A stretch of 55,277 nucleotides of DNA. Source: Cuniculiplasma sp052315415. GTDB taxonomy: Archaea > Thermoplasmatota > Thermoplasmata > Thermoplasmatales > Thermoplasmataceae. Positions 26,191 through 34,890 of this stretch are shown here, piece after piece (positions within the stretch are counted from its first letter, which is position 1; every line of letters begins with the position of its first letter). The notes under the pieces are model-generated. The model searched no databases, was not told the DNA's origin, and saw only the letters and a list, made by a program, of their open reading frames with translations. The stretch is from the NCBI GenBank assembly GCA_052315415.1, contig JBLSDH010000011.1:1-55277 (forward strand), written 5' to 3'. The translations under genes and the position numbers were made by a program.

Positions 26191-27189
26191 ATGGTAAATA
26201 TACTGGAGCCCAATAAAAACAATTTTCAACAATGTGTGGAAATGTGTAAAAATACATTGATTAATGAAGGCCTTGTTATATTTCCAACAGAGACTGTTTA
26301 TGGATTGGGAGCCGATGCACGGAACCATACTGCCTGTAAAAGAATCTTTGAGGCAAAGGGGAGACCTCAAGACAATCCACTAATAATTCATCTTGGAAAT
26401 TTTACACAAATAGAAAAATATGCCTTTGTAGAGGAAGTTGCCCATATTGAAGAACTTAAAAAATTCTGGCCTGGTCCCCTGACTGTAATAATGAATAAAA
26501 AAGAAACCATAAGCAATGTTGCAAGCGCAGGTCTCAGCACCATAGGTATAAGAATACCCGACCATTCATTTACAACCAGGATGCTCGAGTATACCAATAT
26601 TCCTGTGGCAGCACCAAGTGCAAATATTTCAGGTAGACCAAGCGCTACCAGAATTTCTCACATATTGGATGAACTGGGCAATAAGGTTGATCTGATAGTT
26701 GATGGTGGTAATTGCAAATATGGAATTGAATCCACAGTGATACTACCGGAAGATGACAAATGCACAATTTTAAGACCCGGTGCAATAACGGAAGATGATC
26801 TAAAGAATATATTTGAACATGTTGAGTATGCTAAGGAAGGGGCAAAGGTTATGTCTCCAGGAATGAAATACAGGCACTATTCACCTGAGAAATCATTATA
26901 TTACTGTAAATCTGAAAAAATAGAAGAACTATATTTTGATGATAATGGTAAATCGCTGTTCATAGTTACAAATGAATTATATCAAAAATTGAAAAAAAAT
27001 GGTGTAGGGGAAAACATAATTTTGATTGGAAACAGGGAAAATCCATACGAAATATCATCACATCTTTATGAATCCTTCAGAAAACTGGACAACTCACCAT
27101 ACAGATCAGGGTACATAGAATCTTTTGAAGAGAAGGGATATTACATTTCAATCATGAACAGATTGAAAAAGGCGGCAATACAGTTATAA
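26191..27189 (+). CDS. sua5: Sua5-type threonylcarbamoyl-AMP synthase
   Basis: 332 residues. The YrdC domain (about 1-205) has I-F-P-T-E-T-V-Y-G-L-G-A-D (33-45), the K-G-R-P-x-x-N-P-L basic loop (54-63) and S-A-N-I-S-G-R-P-S-A-T, which bind ATP and threonine. The Sua5 C-terminal domain (about 225-332) follows a linker with S-P-G-M-K-Y-R-H-Y-S-P, also diagnostic. It makes threonylcarbamoyl-adenylate from threonine, bicarbonate and ATP for the t6A37 modification of ANN-reading tRNAs. It begins 45 bases from the divergent aminopeptidase start, so the two probably share a promoter region. purE follows after 21 bases. Confidence 0.92.
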   Translation: MVNILEPNKNNFQQCVEMCKNTLINEGLVIFPTETVYGLGADARNHTACKRIFEAKGRPQDNPLIIHLGNFTQIEKYAFVEEVAHIEELKKFWPGPLTVIMNKKETISNVASAGLSTIGIRIPDHSFTTRMLEYTNIPVAAPSANISGRPSATRISHILDELGNKVDLIVDGGNCKYGIESTVILPEDDKCTILRPGAITEDDLKNIFEHVEYAKEGAKVMSPGMKYRHYSPEKSLYYCKSEKIEELYFDDNGKSLFIVTNELYQKLKKNGVGENIILIGNRENPYEISSHLYESFRKLDNSPYRSGYIESFEEKGYYISIMNRLKKAAIQL

Positions 27190-27210
27190 TGAATAAAATT
27201 ATTAACAGAT

Positions 27211-27684
27211 ATGCCGAAAGTATCTGTTATAATGGGCAGCATTTCAGACTATGAAGTTATGAAAGATGCTGTTTCAATTTTAAAAGAGTTCGGAATATAT
27301 GTAGAGACAAAGGTTGTGTCCGCTCACAGGACTCCAAAAATGATGTTTGATTATGCTGAGAAGGCAAGTTCAGCTGGGATAGAGGTCATAATTGCAGGGG
27401 CCGGGGGAGCAGCTCACCTTCCAGGAATGGTTGCATCAATCACAAATTTACCAGTTATAGGCGTCCCTGTTCAGACAAAAGCACTTAACGGTCTAGACTC
27501 ACTTCTTTCAATAGTACAGATGCCGGGAGGGATACCTGTTGCAACAGTTGCAATAAATAATTCAAAAAATGCAGGACTCCTGGCCGTGAGAATACTTTCA
27601 ATAAAATATCCGGAACTGATGTATGCCATGAGGAACTACATGGAAAAGGAGAGGGAAAAAGTTGAAAACATCAAGTTACAGTGA
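27211..27684 (+). CDS. purE: N5-carboxyaminoimidazole ribonucleotide mutase
   Basis: 157 residues. V-S-V-I-M-G-S-I-S-D-Y (4-14), V-S-A-H-R-T-P (37-43), G-A-G-G-A-A-H-L-P-G-M and G-V-P-V-Q-T-K-A-L-N-G-L-D-S-L-L-S are the complete PurE set including the active-site His of S-A-H-R-T-P. The fixed Q-M-P-G-G-I-P-V-A-T-V loop marks a class I enzyme, which needs PurK, and purK indeed follows, overlapping by 23 bases. It rearranges N5-CAIR to CAIR. The enzyme is an octamer in the cytosol. Confidence 0.93.
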   Translation: MPKVSVIMGSISDYEVMKDAVSILKEFGIYVETKVVSAHRTPKMMFDYAEKASSAGIEVIIAGAGGAAHLPGMVASITNLPVIGVPVQTKALNGLDSLLSIVQMPGGIPVATVAINNSKNAGLLAVRILSIKYPELMYAMRNYMEKEREKVENIKLQ

Positions 27685-28771
27685 ATCGGTTGGAATAGTT
27701 GGAGCAGGTCAGTTAGGGCTTATGATGATACTGGAGAGCAGGAACCTTCCACTTTCATTCAATGTTTATGGTGGTGAAAAGGATCCTGCCATGGAGATAG
27801 CCAGCAGGAAATATAAAGGAGAAGATTGGGAAAAATTCGTTGATCAAAGTGATACCGTCACATATGAATTTGAACATGTTGACAGAAGGATACTGGAATA
27901 CGCAAACAAGCAGGGAAAACTTTTTCCGTCCATTAAATCAGTTGACCTAAAGATGAAGAGGCACAGGGAAAAAATATTTCTCAGAGACAATGGTTTTCCA
28001 GTTGGAGAATTTGTAGTTGAGAAAAATGCCGAAAAAGCCCTTGAAAGCAGTAAGAAATTTGAGAAATTTGTCATAAAGAGATCGGAGGGTGGTTATGACG
28101 GAAAAGGACAGTTTTATCATAACAGGATGGATGATTACCCAATAGATGAAGAGGGTGAATTTGTTGTTGAAAAATTTATCGATTATGAATATGAGGCCTC
28201 AATAATTGCAGGTAGATCAGTAGATGGTGAGAAATTTTATTATGAACCTTCAGAAAATCTCAATAAAAATGGCATACTGATAAGGAACAATACCACATTA
28301 AAGGATGAAAAAATAAAAGAGGAAATGAGGGAAATTGCCAGCAGACTTATGGAAAAACTGGATTATTATGGTGTTATTGGGATAGAATTTTTTGTGGTAG
28401 ATGACAGATTACTCATAAATGAATATGCGCCAAGAGTCCACAATACAGGACATCATACTTTGATGGGAAGCAACGTTTCACAGTTTCAGAACCACATTAG
28501 AGCTATTACAGGTCTTCCCATAGCCCATCCTGAAACATACCTGCCCTCAGGTATAGTGAATATTCTTGGAAAAAAACTCACCCTAAAAGAAAGCAAAAGC
28601 ATCCTAAAACTTGGGGATACAGACATTTATGATTACAGGAAAGAGGAAGTGAGAAGGAAGAGAAAGATGGGTCACGTAAACGTTGTTGGAAAAAATAAAA
28701 GGGAACTTATGAACAAAATTGGTGAAATTCAGAGAATCATGTATGGAGAAAGTCTTTATGATTATATCTGA
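27662..28771 (+). CDS. purK: N5-carboxyaminoimidazole ribonucleotide synthase
   Basis: 369 residues, an ATP-grasp enzyme that carboxylates AIR with bicarbonate and ATP to make the PurE substrate. V-G-I-V-G-A-G-Q-L-G-L-M (11-22) is the PurK N-terminal signature, and V-T-Y-E-F-E-H-V-D (67-75), K-R-S-E-G-G-Y-D-G-K-G-Q (139-150), N-E-Y-A-P-R-V-H-N-T-G-H-H-T are further family motifs. The start is TTG (27662), chosen because GGAGAGGG lies just upstream and the next Met is within the Rossmann helix. It overlaps purE, and its stop overlaps the convergent transporter by 10 bases. Confidence 0.92.
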   Translation: MKTSSYSESVGIVGAGQLGLMMILESRNLPLSFNVYGGEKDPAMEIASRKYKGEDWEKFVDQSDTVTYEFEHVDRRILEYANKQGKLFPSIKSVDLKMKRHREKIFLRDNGFPVGEFVVEKNAEKALESSKKFEKFVIKRSEGGYDGKGQFYHNRMDDYPIDEEGEFVVEKFIDYEYEASIIAGRSVDGEKFYYEPSENLNKNGILIRNNTTLKDEKIKEEMREIASRLMEKLDYYGVIGIEFFVVDDRLLINEYAPRVHNTGHHTLMGSNVSQFQNHIRAITGLPIAHPETYLPSGIVNILGKKLTLKESKSILKLGDTDIYDYRKEEVRRKRKMGHVNVVGKNKRELMNKIGEIQRIMYGESLYDYI

Positions 28772-30087
28772 GGCATTGCATTCATAATTTTTTTATCTCT
28801 TTTATTAAAAATGGCTATCAGTGAAAGCCCCACAAGTACTAATGCTGATGCAAGTATAAATGTGTAAGAGAAGCCGTAATAATCTACAATAAAACCAGAA
28901 AGAAAAGCCCCCAGTATCTGGCCAACACCAATAATGGAATTGTAATAACCAATTGCCTTCCCCCTGTTCTGAGGTGTTGATGATCTGTTTATCAATGATA
29001 TCTGCCCGATACTTATAAAACTCCATACAAATCCCATTGCGCCATATATCAGTATAACAAGTACGTGAAATACTGACGAGTACAGATCCATCATTGGTAT
29101 GATTGATGTTCCTCCAAAAACAACTATTCTTATAAAAAGAGGAATGTATAGTGATTTTTCAAGTGAGGCTTTCTTTATATATTTTCCAGCATATAGAAAT
29201 GAAATGGCTGATAGCCCGCTGTTGAGAATATACATTACATATACTTCCCATTCTTGAGAATTGTATTTGTCTATCAAAAATACAGGGTATGGTGTGAAAA
29301 AAACCTGAAATGCAAACATCAGAAAACCTGATATAAAGAGATAACGAAGCAGCCTTCCTGACATTTTGGCCTCTTTTTTTGAACCAAAAAGCTTGATCAC
29401 GTGAATAACGTATGAAGGGGCGTATCTTCCCCTTTCGAATGCTCTTATAGAGAAAAGATTTGAAAGTGAACTCCTCCTGATCTTTCTGTCACTTTCCCTC
29501 AGTGTGAATATGGCAAGGCAAAATGACAGAAGGTATATTATTGATGAGGTCACGTATATGATCTTGAGTATGAAGGTTGAACTTGGGAAGAGATATACAA
29601 AGAGAAAACCTCCAATTAGGCCAAGAACTGTGCCTATTGTGGATATGGAACTGAATGCCGAAATTGTGTTAGACCATTCGCTTTCTATTTCATTTTCAAT
29701 TATAAGAAGGGTTGAAACTGGGACAGATGCCATTGCAAAAAACTGGTAAATAATCAACACTGATATGTACTGAGTTACTGTAGAAATAAATAGTATTGAA
29801 AAGAGTGATATAAAAGAGCCAAAAAAACCTATCAACACAAAAATCTTTCTCTTTCTCACGTTGTCAGAAATATTTCCCCACAAAATCAGTGCAATTACAG
29901 ATGATAATGAAGATAGTGAGGATGCAATACCAACATAAATTACAGACTGAGAGAAATAAAAAGATATGAAAATTGGTATCATTGGATTTAGTACGCCAGA
30001 TCCCATATTTGAGAATATGTAGGAGGTATACCATAAACGAAATCTTTTACTATAGCTCTGCGGGAGTTCTGAACTGTATTGAACCAA
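28762..30087 (-). CDS. Major facilitator superfamily transporter
   Basis: 441 residues with about 12 membrane segments and a longer central cytoplasmic loop (about 190-240, rich in R and K). After helix 2 is L-W-G-N-I-S-D-N-V-R-K-R-K, the MFS motif A (G-x-x-x-D-x-x-G-R-R), and a similar S-S-T-P-Q-N-R-G-K-A-I-G occurs in the second half. It resembles drug/sugar efflux-type MFS proteins of Thermoplasmatales; the substrate is unknown. It is convergent with purK and the gene ends lie within it. Confidence 0.78.
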   Translation of the reverse strand: MVQYSSELPQSYSKRFRLWYTSYIFSNMGSGVLNPMIPIFISFYFSQSVIYVGIASSLSSLSSVIALILWGNISDNVRKRKIFVLIGFFGSFISLFSILFISTVTQYISVLIIYQFFAMASVPVSTLLIIENEIESEWSNTISAFSSISTIGTVLGLIGGFLFVYLFPSSTFILKIIYVTSSIIYLLSFCLAIFTLRESDRKIRRSSLSNLFSIRAFERGRYAPSYVIHVIKLFGSKKEAKMSGRLLRYLFISGFLMFAFQVFFTPYPVFLIDKYNSQEWEVYVMYILNSGLSAISFLYAGKYIKKASLEKSLYIPLFIRIVVFGGTSIIPMMDLYSSVFHVLVILIYGAMGFVWSFISIGQISLINRSSTPQNRGKAIGYYNSIIGVGQILGAFLSGFIVDYYGFSYTFILASALVLVGLSLIAIFNKRDKKIMNAMPQI

Positions 30088-30148
30088 TAGTATGGTATTT
30101 AAAAGATATTTATAATTTTACCCAGAATGAACTCAAAAAAAGAAAAAA

Positions 30149-31198
30149 TTAATTGTTTCCAAGTTTTATGACAAATCTGTATTTTACATCTGATTTTACA
30201 GTTCTCTCGTATGCCTCGTCAATCCTGTCAGGTGTAATCAATTCAATGTCTGATACAATGTTGTGTTTCCCACAAAAATCAAGCATCTCCTGAGTTTCAG
30301 GTATTCCGCCAATATTTGATCCTGCGACAGATCTTCTTAAATGAACCAGATTGTTTGCACTCAGAGTGTATGTCTGACCCTTCTCTGGAAGTCCCACGAA
30401 CACAAGAACGCCCTCAAGTGCCAATAGTTGAAGGTAAGAAGAAAGATCATGGACAGCTGGTATTGTATCAATCATTATGTCAATGGTACTGCCGTATTTT
30501 TTCATTGCATCCTTGTCCTTCACAAGAACAGCATCGTCTGCTCCAAGTTTTTTTGCATCCTCAACTTTTTTTTCTGATGTTGTAAATACCACGACCCTGG
30601 AGCCCATGGCCTTTCCTATTTTTACTGCCATGTGACCAAGTCCACCCAAACCCGCTACGCCTACAGTCTTTCCAGGTCCTGCTTTCCAGAATTTTAGCGG
30701 TGAATAGGTTGTTATTCCTGCACACAGCAGAGGTGCGCTGGCTGCAAAATCCAGATTTTCTCGCATTTTCAATACAAAATCTTCTGTGACAACTATTTTA
30801 TCTGAGTATCCACCATATGTGATACCTTTTGTTTTCTTATCCCTTGAATTGTAAGTGAATGTTGCACCCTGTCTGCAGTATTGCTCATAACCTTTTTTAC
30901 AGGAATCACATTCACCGCAAGAGTCAACCATGCAACCTACACCGACCCTGTCTCCAGGTTTAAATTTCTTCACGGATGACCCTACTTTTTCAACTATTCC
31001 CACTATCTCATGTCCCGGAATTACAGGATATCTTGTTCCTCCCCACTCATCCCTGGCAGTATGAATGTCGGAATGGCATATGCCACAGTATTCAATTCTT
31101 ATTAAAACGTCCTTCTCATCCAGATCTCTTCTTTCAAACTCAATTTTCTCAAATTTTTGTCCTTTCTCCTTTACTGCGTATCCTGTTGCCTTTAACAT
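30149..31198 (-). CDS. Zinc-dependent alcohol dehydrogenase (NADP, YahK/CAD-like)
   Basis: 349 residues, medium-chain dehydrogenase. Catalytic zinc ligands are C41 in Y-C-G-I-C-H-S-D-I-H, H63-E64 in I-P-G-H-E, and a later Cys; structural zinc is held by C94, C97, C100 and C108. G-L-G-G-L-G-H is the nucleotide-binding loop. C-H-S-D and the spacing fit the cinnamyl-alcohol/YahK subgroup, which reduces aldehydes with NADPH. Cytosolic. Likely detoxifies or recycles aldehydes from amino-acid catabolism, but the natural substrate is not readable. Transcribed alone. Confidence 0.85.
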   Translation of the reverse strand: MLKATGYAVKEKGQKFEKIEFERRDLDEKDVLIRIEYCGICHSDIHTARDEWGGTRYPVIPGHEIVGIVEKVGSSVKKFKPGDRVGVGCMVDSCGECDSCKKGYEQYCRQGATFTYNSRDKKTKGITYGGYSDKIVVTEDFVLKMRENLDFAASAPLLCAGITTYSPLKFWKAGPGKTVGVAGLGGLGHMAVKIGKAMGSRVVVFTTSEKKVEDAKKLGADDAVLVKDKDAMKKYGSTIDIMIDTIPAVHDLSSYLQLLALEGVLVFVGLPEKGQTYTLSANNLVHLRRSVAGSNIGGIPETQEMLDFCGKHNIVSDIELITPDRIDEAYERTVKSDVKYRFVIKLGNN

Positions 31199-31295
31199 AT
31201 TTTATAATTGATAGAAAGTTATTAACTTTTTATTAAAATTCTTCATTGTAAATCTGTTTTAAAAAATATAACTGTATGCCTTTTATGAATACATT

Positions 31296-33101
31296 TTATT
31301 TTACGTACAATAAAATTGTGATTATGAGAACTGTTAGGAATGCAATAATCATATAAATGATATACCAGCTTATTGAACTGTTCATTATTGTTCTGTTTAT
31401 TTTTCTTGAAATTCTTGTGTAAAGTATTCCAGTATATTCAGAAAACTTGACTAAATAATCCATGATTGTTACATAGTTACCATCCGTCTGTTCATTTGTT
31501 CTTAGAATTTTTTTAAGCATCAACCTTATGTTTGTTGAATAATTATATGAGGTATATCTGTCAGTGAGAACTGTTCCTGTATTCCACTGTGATACCCTTC
31601 TTGTCTTCAAAGGTCTTTTCATAAAAAGGATTGCCATTATGAAAAAAAATGAGATTATGGTTAAAATGTAGACAGGTGATATGAGACCAAAATCGGCAGA
31701 TGAAAACTTAGATTCTATGGAAAATCCTGTTAAAACCAGTGTTGATGGTAATCCCCCAATGAACACCGGCGGTAATATGAATTGTACTGAAATGAAAAGT
31801 AAAATCAATAATATTCCAGTTGCCATTATGATGTAATGCTCAAAATTTGGTTTTTCCCTAGTATTTTTTGAAAATATTCCAAGAAAAGAAATTAACTTAA
31901 TCATTGCACCAGATATCATCCCCTCTGACATTGCCACGATTGAGCCACTGATAATACAAACAATGCCTGAAAATGTAGCAATCCCAGTGCTGTTCTGCAA
32001 AGAAAGATATGCATTCATGAACATTGACTCAAGGAACATCCATGTACCAATACCTCCCAAAGTTGGAAAAAGGCCGCTCAATGATACGGCTGAAAGAATT
32101 GTCCCAGCTGTTTTGACTCCTGACCCACCATTTCCATTATGGGAAAATTCCTGACCGCCTGTAGACCCAATTGAAAGAAAAACTCCCATTTTTGCTATTG
32201 AATGTGCAAATGAGAATATTATAACACCATACTCCGCAAAATAAAAAATATAATTATTCAGGCTTATTCCCATGAGACCAAGAAATATTGCCAGAATTGA
32301 CTGGTTTTCAATTGTGCTGAAACTTGCCAGAGCTTTGAAGTTTTCAGATATATATGAATACATTGAGGCAAAAATCACAGTGAATGTGCCCATGAATATC
32401 AGGAGGAAACCGGCGTACGGGTAATATGGATTCCCCTGGGAAATTATAATAAAACGAAATATTGTAAAAACTCCCATCAGGGTCATTGTGCTACTCATTA
32501 TTGCTGCAAAGTTGGAATGTATATCCCCCCTTGAAATTGGAAACCATTCCCCAAGCATGAATGGGGAGCTTCCCATTTTCACTGTGGAACCTATTATTAT
32601 GAGAAGAAAACCAATGGACTCTGTTTGTGGTAAAATTGGCTGGGTAAAAAAATTTGAAACAGAGGTGACAGAAGATATGGATCCAAGAATTATTAATATA
32701 AGGCTGATCTCGCTGAAAAATATGAATACAAATGCAGGGTGATTTTTTTTCCTTTCAACACCTATTATGCCATAAGCGGGAAGCGACATCAGTTCCCAAC
32801 CTATTATTAGTTCAGCATAAGTGGAAGAAAGAAGGATCATGGTCATCCCGGAAAGCATGAGACCCAACATTGCCGGAACAAATCTTCCAAAATTTTTTCC
32901 ATATCTAATTGAGTATAATGATGTTATTGCCCATACAGTTGATGAAATCAATATGAAATACCAGTAGATCGAATTGCTGTATGTGAATATGGGAAAAAAT
33001 ATTGAAAAAATAAAGATCAGTATGTAGCCAACATTCTTTTTCCATAATGATATAATTGAAATTAAAAGGAAAATTGATAGAAAAATGACAATTTGACTCA
33101 T
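31296..33101 (-). CDS. Ehr complex antiporter-like subunit (HyfB/NuoL-like)
   Basis: 601 residues, about 14-15 membrane helices. I-I-G-W-E-L-M-S-L-P-A-Y (99-110) holds the conserved Glu (E103) of antiporter-type subunits, and G-S-T-V-K-M-G-S-S-P (about 171-180) the conserved Lys. The last 170 residues extend beyond the core as in HyfB/MrpD-type proteins and end in a single helix. It is the last gene of a six-gene minus-strand operon and overlaps the preceding gene by 4 bp. The subunit would move H+ or Na+ when the complex transfers electrons. Compared with NuoL it lacks the usual H-T-W-L-P-x-A motif and has G-E-W-F-P-I-S-R-G instead. Confidence 0.8.
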   Translation of the reverse strand: MSQIVIFLSIFLLISIISLWKKNVGYILIFIFSIFFPIFTYSNSIYWYFILISSTVWAITSLYSIRYGKNFGRFVPAMLGLMLSGMTMILLSSTYAELIIGWELMSLPAYGIIGVERKKNHPAFVFIFFSEISLILIILGSISSVTSVSNFFTQPILPQTESIGFLLIIIGSTVKMGSSPFMLGEWFPISRGDIHSNFAAIMSSTMTLMGVFTIFRFIIISQGNPYYPYAGFLLIFMGTFTVIFASMYSYISENFKALASFSTIENQSILAIFLGLMGISLNNYIFYFAEYGVIIFSFAHSIAKMGVFLSIGSTGGQEFSHNGNGGSGVKTAGTILSAVSLSGLFPTLGGIGTWMFLESMFMNAYLSLQNSTGIATFSGIVCIISGSIVAMSEGMISGAMIKLISFLGIFSKNTREKPNFEHYIIMATGILLILLFISVQFILPPVFIGGLPSTLVLTGFSIESKFSSADFGLISPVYILTIISFFFIMAILFMKRPLKTRRVSQWNTGTVLTDRYTSYNYSTNIRLMLKKILRTNEQTDGNYVTIMDYLVKFSEYTGILYTRISRKINRTIMNSSISWYIIYMIIAFLTVLIITILLYVK

Positions 33102-33733
33102 TTCTCCCCTCCCTTTAATTCAATTAAAGCTTCAATTATATTTGCCGGCGTGGGCGGGCATCCAAATATTTTCACAATATTTTCAAATTTTCCTGAAAAA
33201 CCTTCCCCCATTATTCCTCCAGATATGGCACAAGTTCCTGATAGAACCAGAGTTTTTGGTTCAGGAGTAGCCTCAATCACCCTTTCCAGCACTTCCCGCA
33301 TTCTTTCGTTGATCACACCCATCACAAAAATTACATCAGCATGCCTAGGAGTTGCGGCCATAAATATTCCAAATCTGTTTGCATCGTATTGAGGAGAAAA
33401 GATGAGATGAAGTTCCTCATTACATGAACCACATGAACCTGTGTCAATTGGGAAAAGGTAAAGTGATTTTTTAAAAAAAGGATTTATTGACGTAATTTCA
33501 TAACCAGCACCTTTTTCTGTTGGAGAAAACAATCCATCACATCTTCTACAAAAAATACACCTTTCACCAAACCATTTTTCATCAATTATTGCATTTGTGG
33601 GGCATTCAACATTACCATTGGAAGTACGCTCCAGAAGTGAGGGCCACATAACTCTGGATTCTCTCTTCATTTCATCCCTTGTTTCCACTACCCTACCTTT
33701 TTTTAAAACCCTCGAAGGCCAGAAGCCCGTCAT
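33098..33733 (-). CDS. Ehr complex small subunit: ferredoxin-like domain fused to NuoB/HyfI
   Basis: 211 residues in two parts. The N-terminal part (about 1-70) has C44-P-T-N-A-I and C59-I-F-C62-R-R-C65, a ferredoxin half-domain able to bind one [4Fe-4S] cluster in the order C-P then C-x-x-C-x-x-C. The C-terminal part (about 95-211) is NuoB/HycG/HyfI-like with C101-G-S-C104, C168 (S-G-T-C) and C192 (G-C-P-P-T-P), the ligands of the proximal N2-type cluster. C-x-x-C in place of the C-C of complex I places it with group-4 hydrogenases. In those systems HyfH and HyfI are separate genes, so the fusion and the loss of a second cluster are unusual. It overlaps both neighbours by 4 bp. Confidence 0.78.
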   Translation of the reverse strand: MTGFWPSRVLKKGRVVETRDEMKRESRVMWPSLLERTSNGNVECPTNAIIDEKWFGERCIFCRRCDGLFSPTEKGAGYEITSINPFFKKSLYLFPIDTGSCGSCNEELHLIFSPQYDANRFGIFMAATPRHADVIFVMGVINERMREVLERVIEATPEPKTLVLSGTCAISGGIMGEGFSGKFENIVKIFGCPPTPANIIEALIELKGGEK

Positions 33734-34890
33734 TGGAAATTCACCGCCATTTCAGATACCCATATTCCAAAACTCTCCCAATTGAAGTGAAAATCTGTGA
33801 AAATATTCCCTGACATGGATGATTTGAATGACAGTGTATTGATATATGATGCTGAGGAATATTCTACGTTTTTCAATTTACCATTTTCCAATTCAGTGAA
33901 AAAGAATATATCTCCTGCTGGCCCCTCTATCCTTGCAGCTCCCTGTCCTTTAATATTTTTTGGATTTAATTCCATTCTATTCAACTGAATTGATCTAATA
34001 TGCAGATTTCTTATGATTTCCATTGATTCCATCACTTCCCTTGATCTTACAAGAAATCTTGCAAAGGCATCCCCAAAGTTTTCCTTAACAATTCTGATGT
34101 GTTCATATTTAAGTGACATTGAATCAAACCTTGCATCAGCAGGTATTCCTGCCCCTCTGGCAGCTGGCCCTATGAGTATTCCTTTTTTGATTATGCCATT
34201 TCTGACAAGCCTGTTGATGAATATTTTTGATTCCAGTAGAATTGAATATATTTCAACAAATTCATCAACAACTTCCTCAATTTCATTCACAAGCACTTCT
34301 GTTTCTACCATCTTTCCTGAAAATATATAGGAGAAAAAATAGCGGTGGCCAAAATGTTTTCCTATTATCCGGGATATTTTTTCTATAAGAGAGGATAATT
34401 CATACATGGGTACAGAAAGGGATGCGGATTCACATAACCTCTTTATAACAATGAGGTTACTTCTTATCCTCTCAATCTCGATCATCATGATGAATGATTC
34501 TTTTGTTTCTTCTTTTATTTCAATGTACGCTGCATCCAAGCATGATATGATAAATGCAATAGAATTGGATATTGCATGTACACCATTCATCCTCTCAATA
34601 TACATTATTGCGTCAGATACATTTTTTCCCTTGATATTCAGTGTTCGCTCCTTCCATTTGTAATCTATCAAAGTATCCTTTATCTTTTCCCCAGGAGTTA
34701 AAAAACGAAAACCTATTGATTCCATCAATCCGGCGGTGGATGGGCCATATGAAAACAGTATATCCCTTTCACCTTTTACCTCATTTTCCCATTTCAAAGT
34801 ATTTCTGGATATTTTTTTCTTTCCCACAATGAACGATTCAGTTATACCCCTTATTTCATCCACTTCTTCCGAAAATTCAAAATAATTCAT
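33730..34890 (-). CDS. Ehr complex large subunit (HyfG/NuoD-like) without NiFe ligands
   Basis: 386 residues. The fold is that of the hydrogenase large subunit/NuoD: S-Y-G-P-S-T-A-G-L-M-E-S (47-58), F-R-F-L-T-P-G-E-K-I, G-P-A-A-R-G-A-G-I, D-A-F-A-R-F-L-V-R-S-R-E and a late G-x-G-x-A-R-I-E-G-P-A-G-D match. Where [NiFe] hydrogenases have R-x-C-G-x-C, it has E-R-M-N-G-V-H (99-105), and no C-x-x-C exists at the C-terminus. The whole protein has only two cysteines (C117, C153). It therefore cannot bind a NiFe centre. It also lacks the NuoC-like N-terminal domain of HycE/HyfG, and no separate NuoC gene is present. It would face the cytoplasm and bind an unknown electron partner. Confidence 0.82.
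   Translation of the reverse strand: MNYFEFSEEVDEIRGITESFIVGKKKISRNTLKWENEVKGERDILFSYGPSTAGLMESIGFRFLTPGEKIKDTLIDYKWKERTLNIKGKNVSDAIMYIERMNGVHAISNSIAFIISCLDAAYIEIKEETKESFIMMIEIERIRSNLIVIKRLCESASLSVPMYELSSLIEKISRIIGKHFGHRYFFSYIFSGKMVETEVLVNEIEEVVDEFVEIYSILLESKIFINRLVRNGIIKKGILIGPAARGAGIPADARFDSMSLKYEHIRIVKENFGDAFARFLVRSREVMESMEIIRNLHIRSIQLNRMELNPKNIKGQGAARIEGPAGDIFFFTELENGKLKNVEYSSASYINTLSFKSSMSGNIFTDFHFNWESFGIWVSEMAVNFQ

Noticed and set aside
33730..34890. Calling the large subunit a functional [NiFe] hydrogenase or formate hydrogenlyase
   Set aside because: All four metal-ligand cysteines are missing, and no formate dehydrogenase or hydrogenase maturation genes are in the window.
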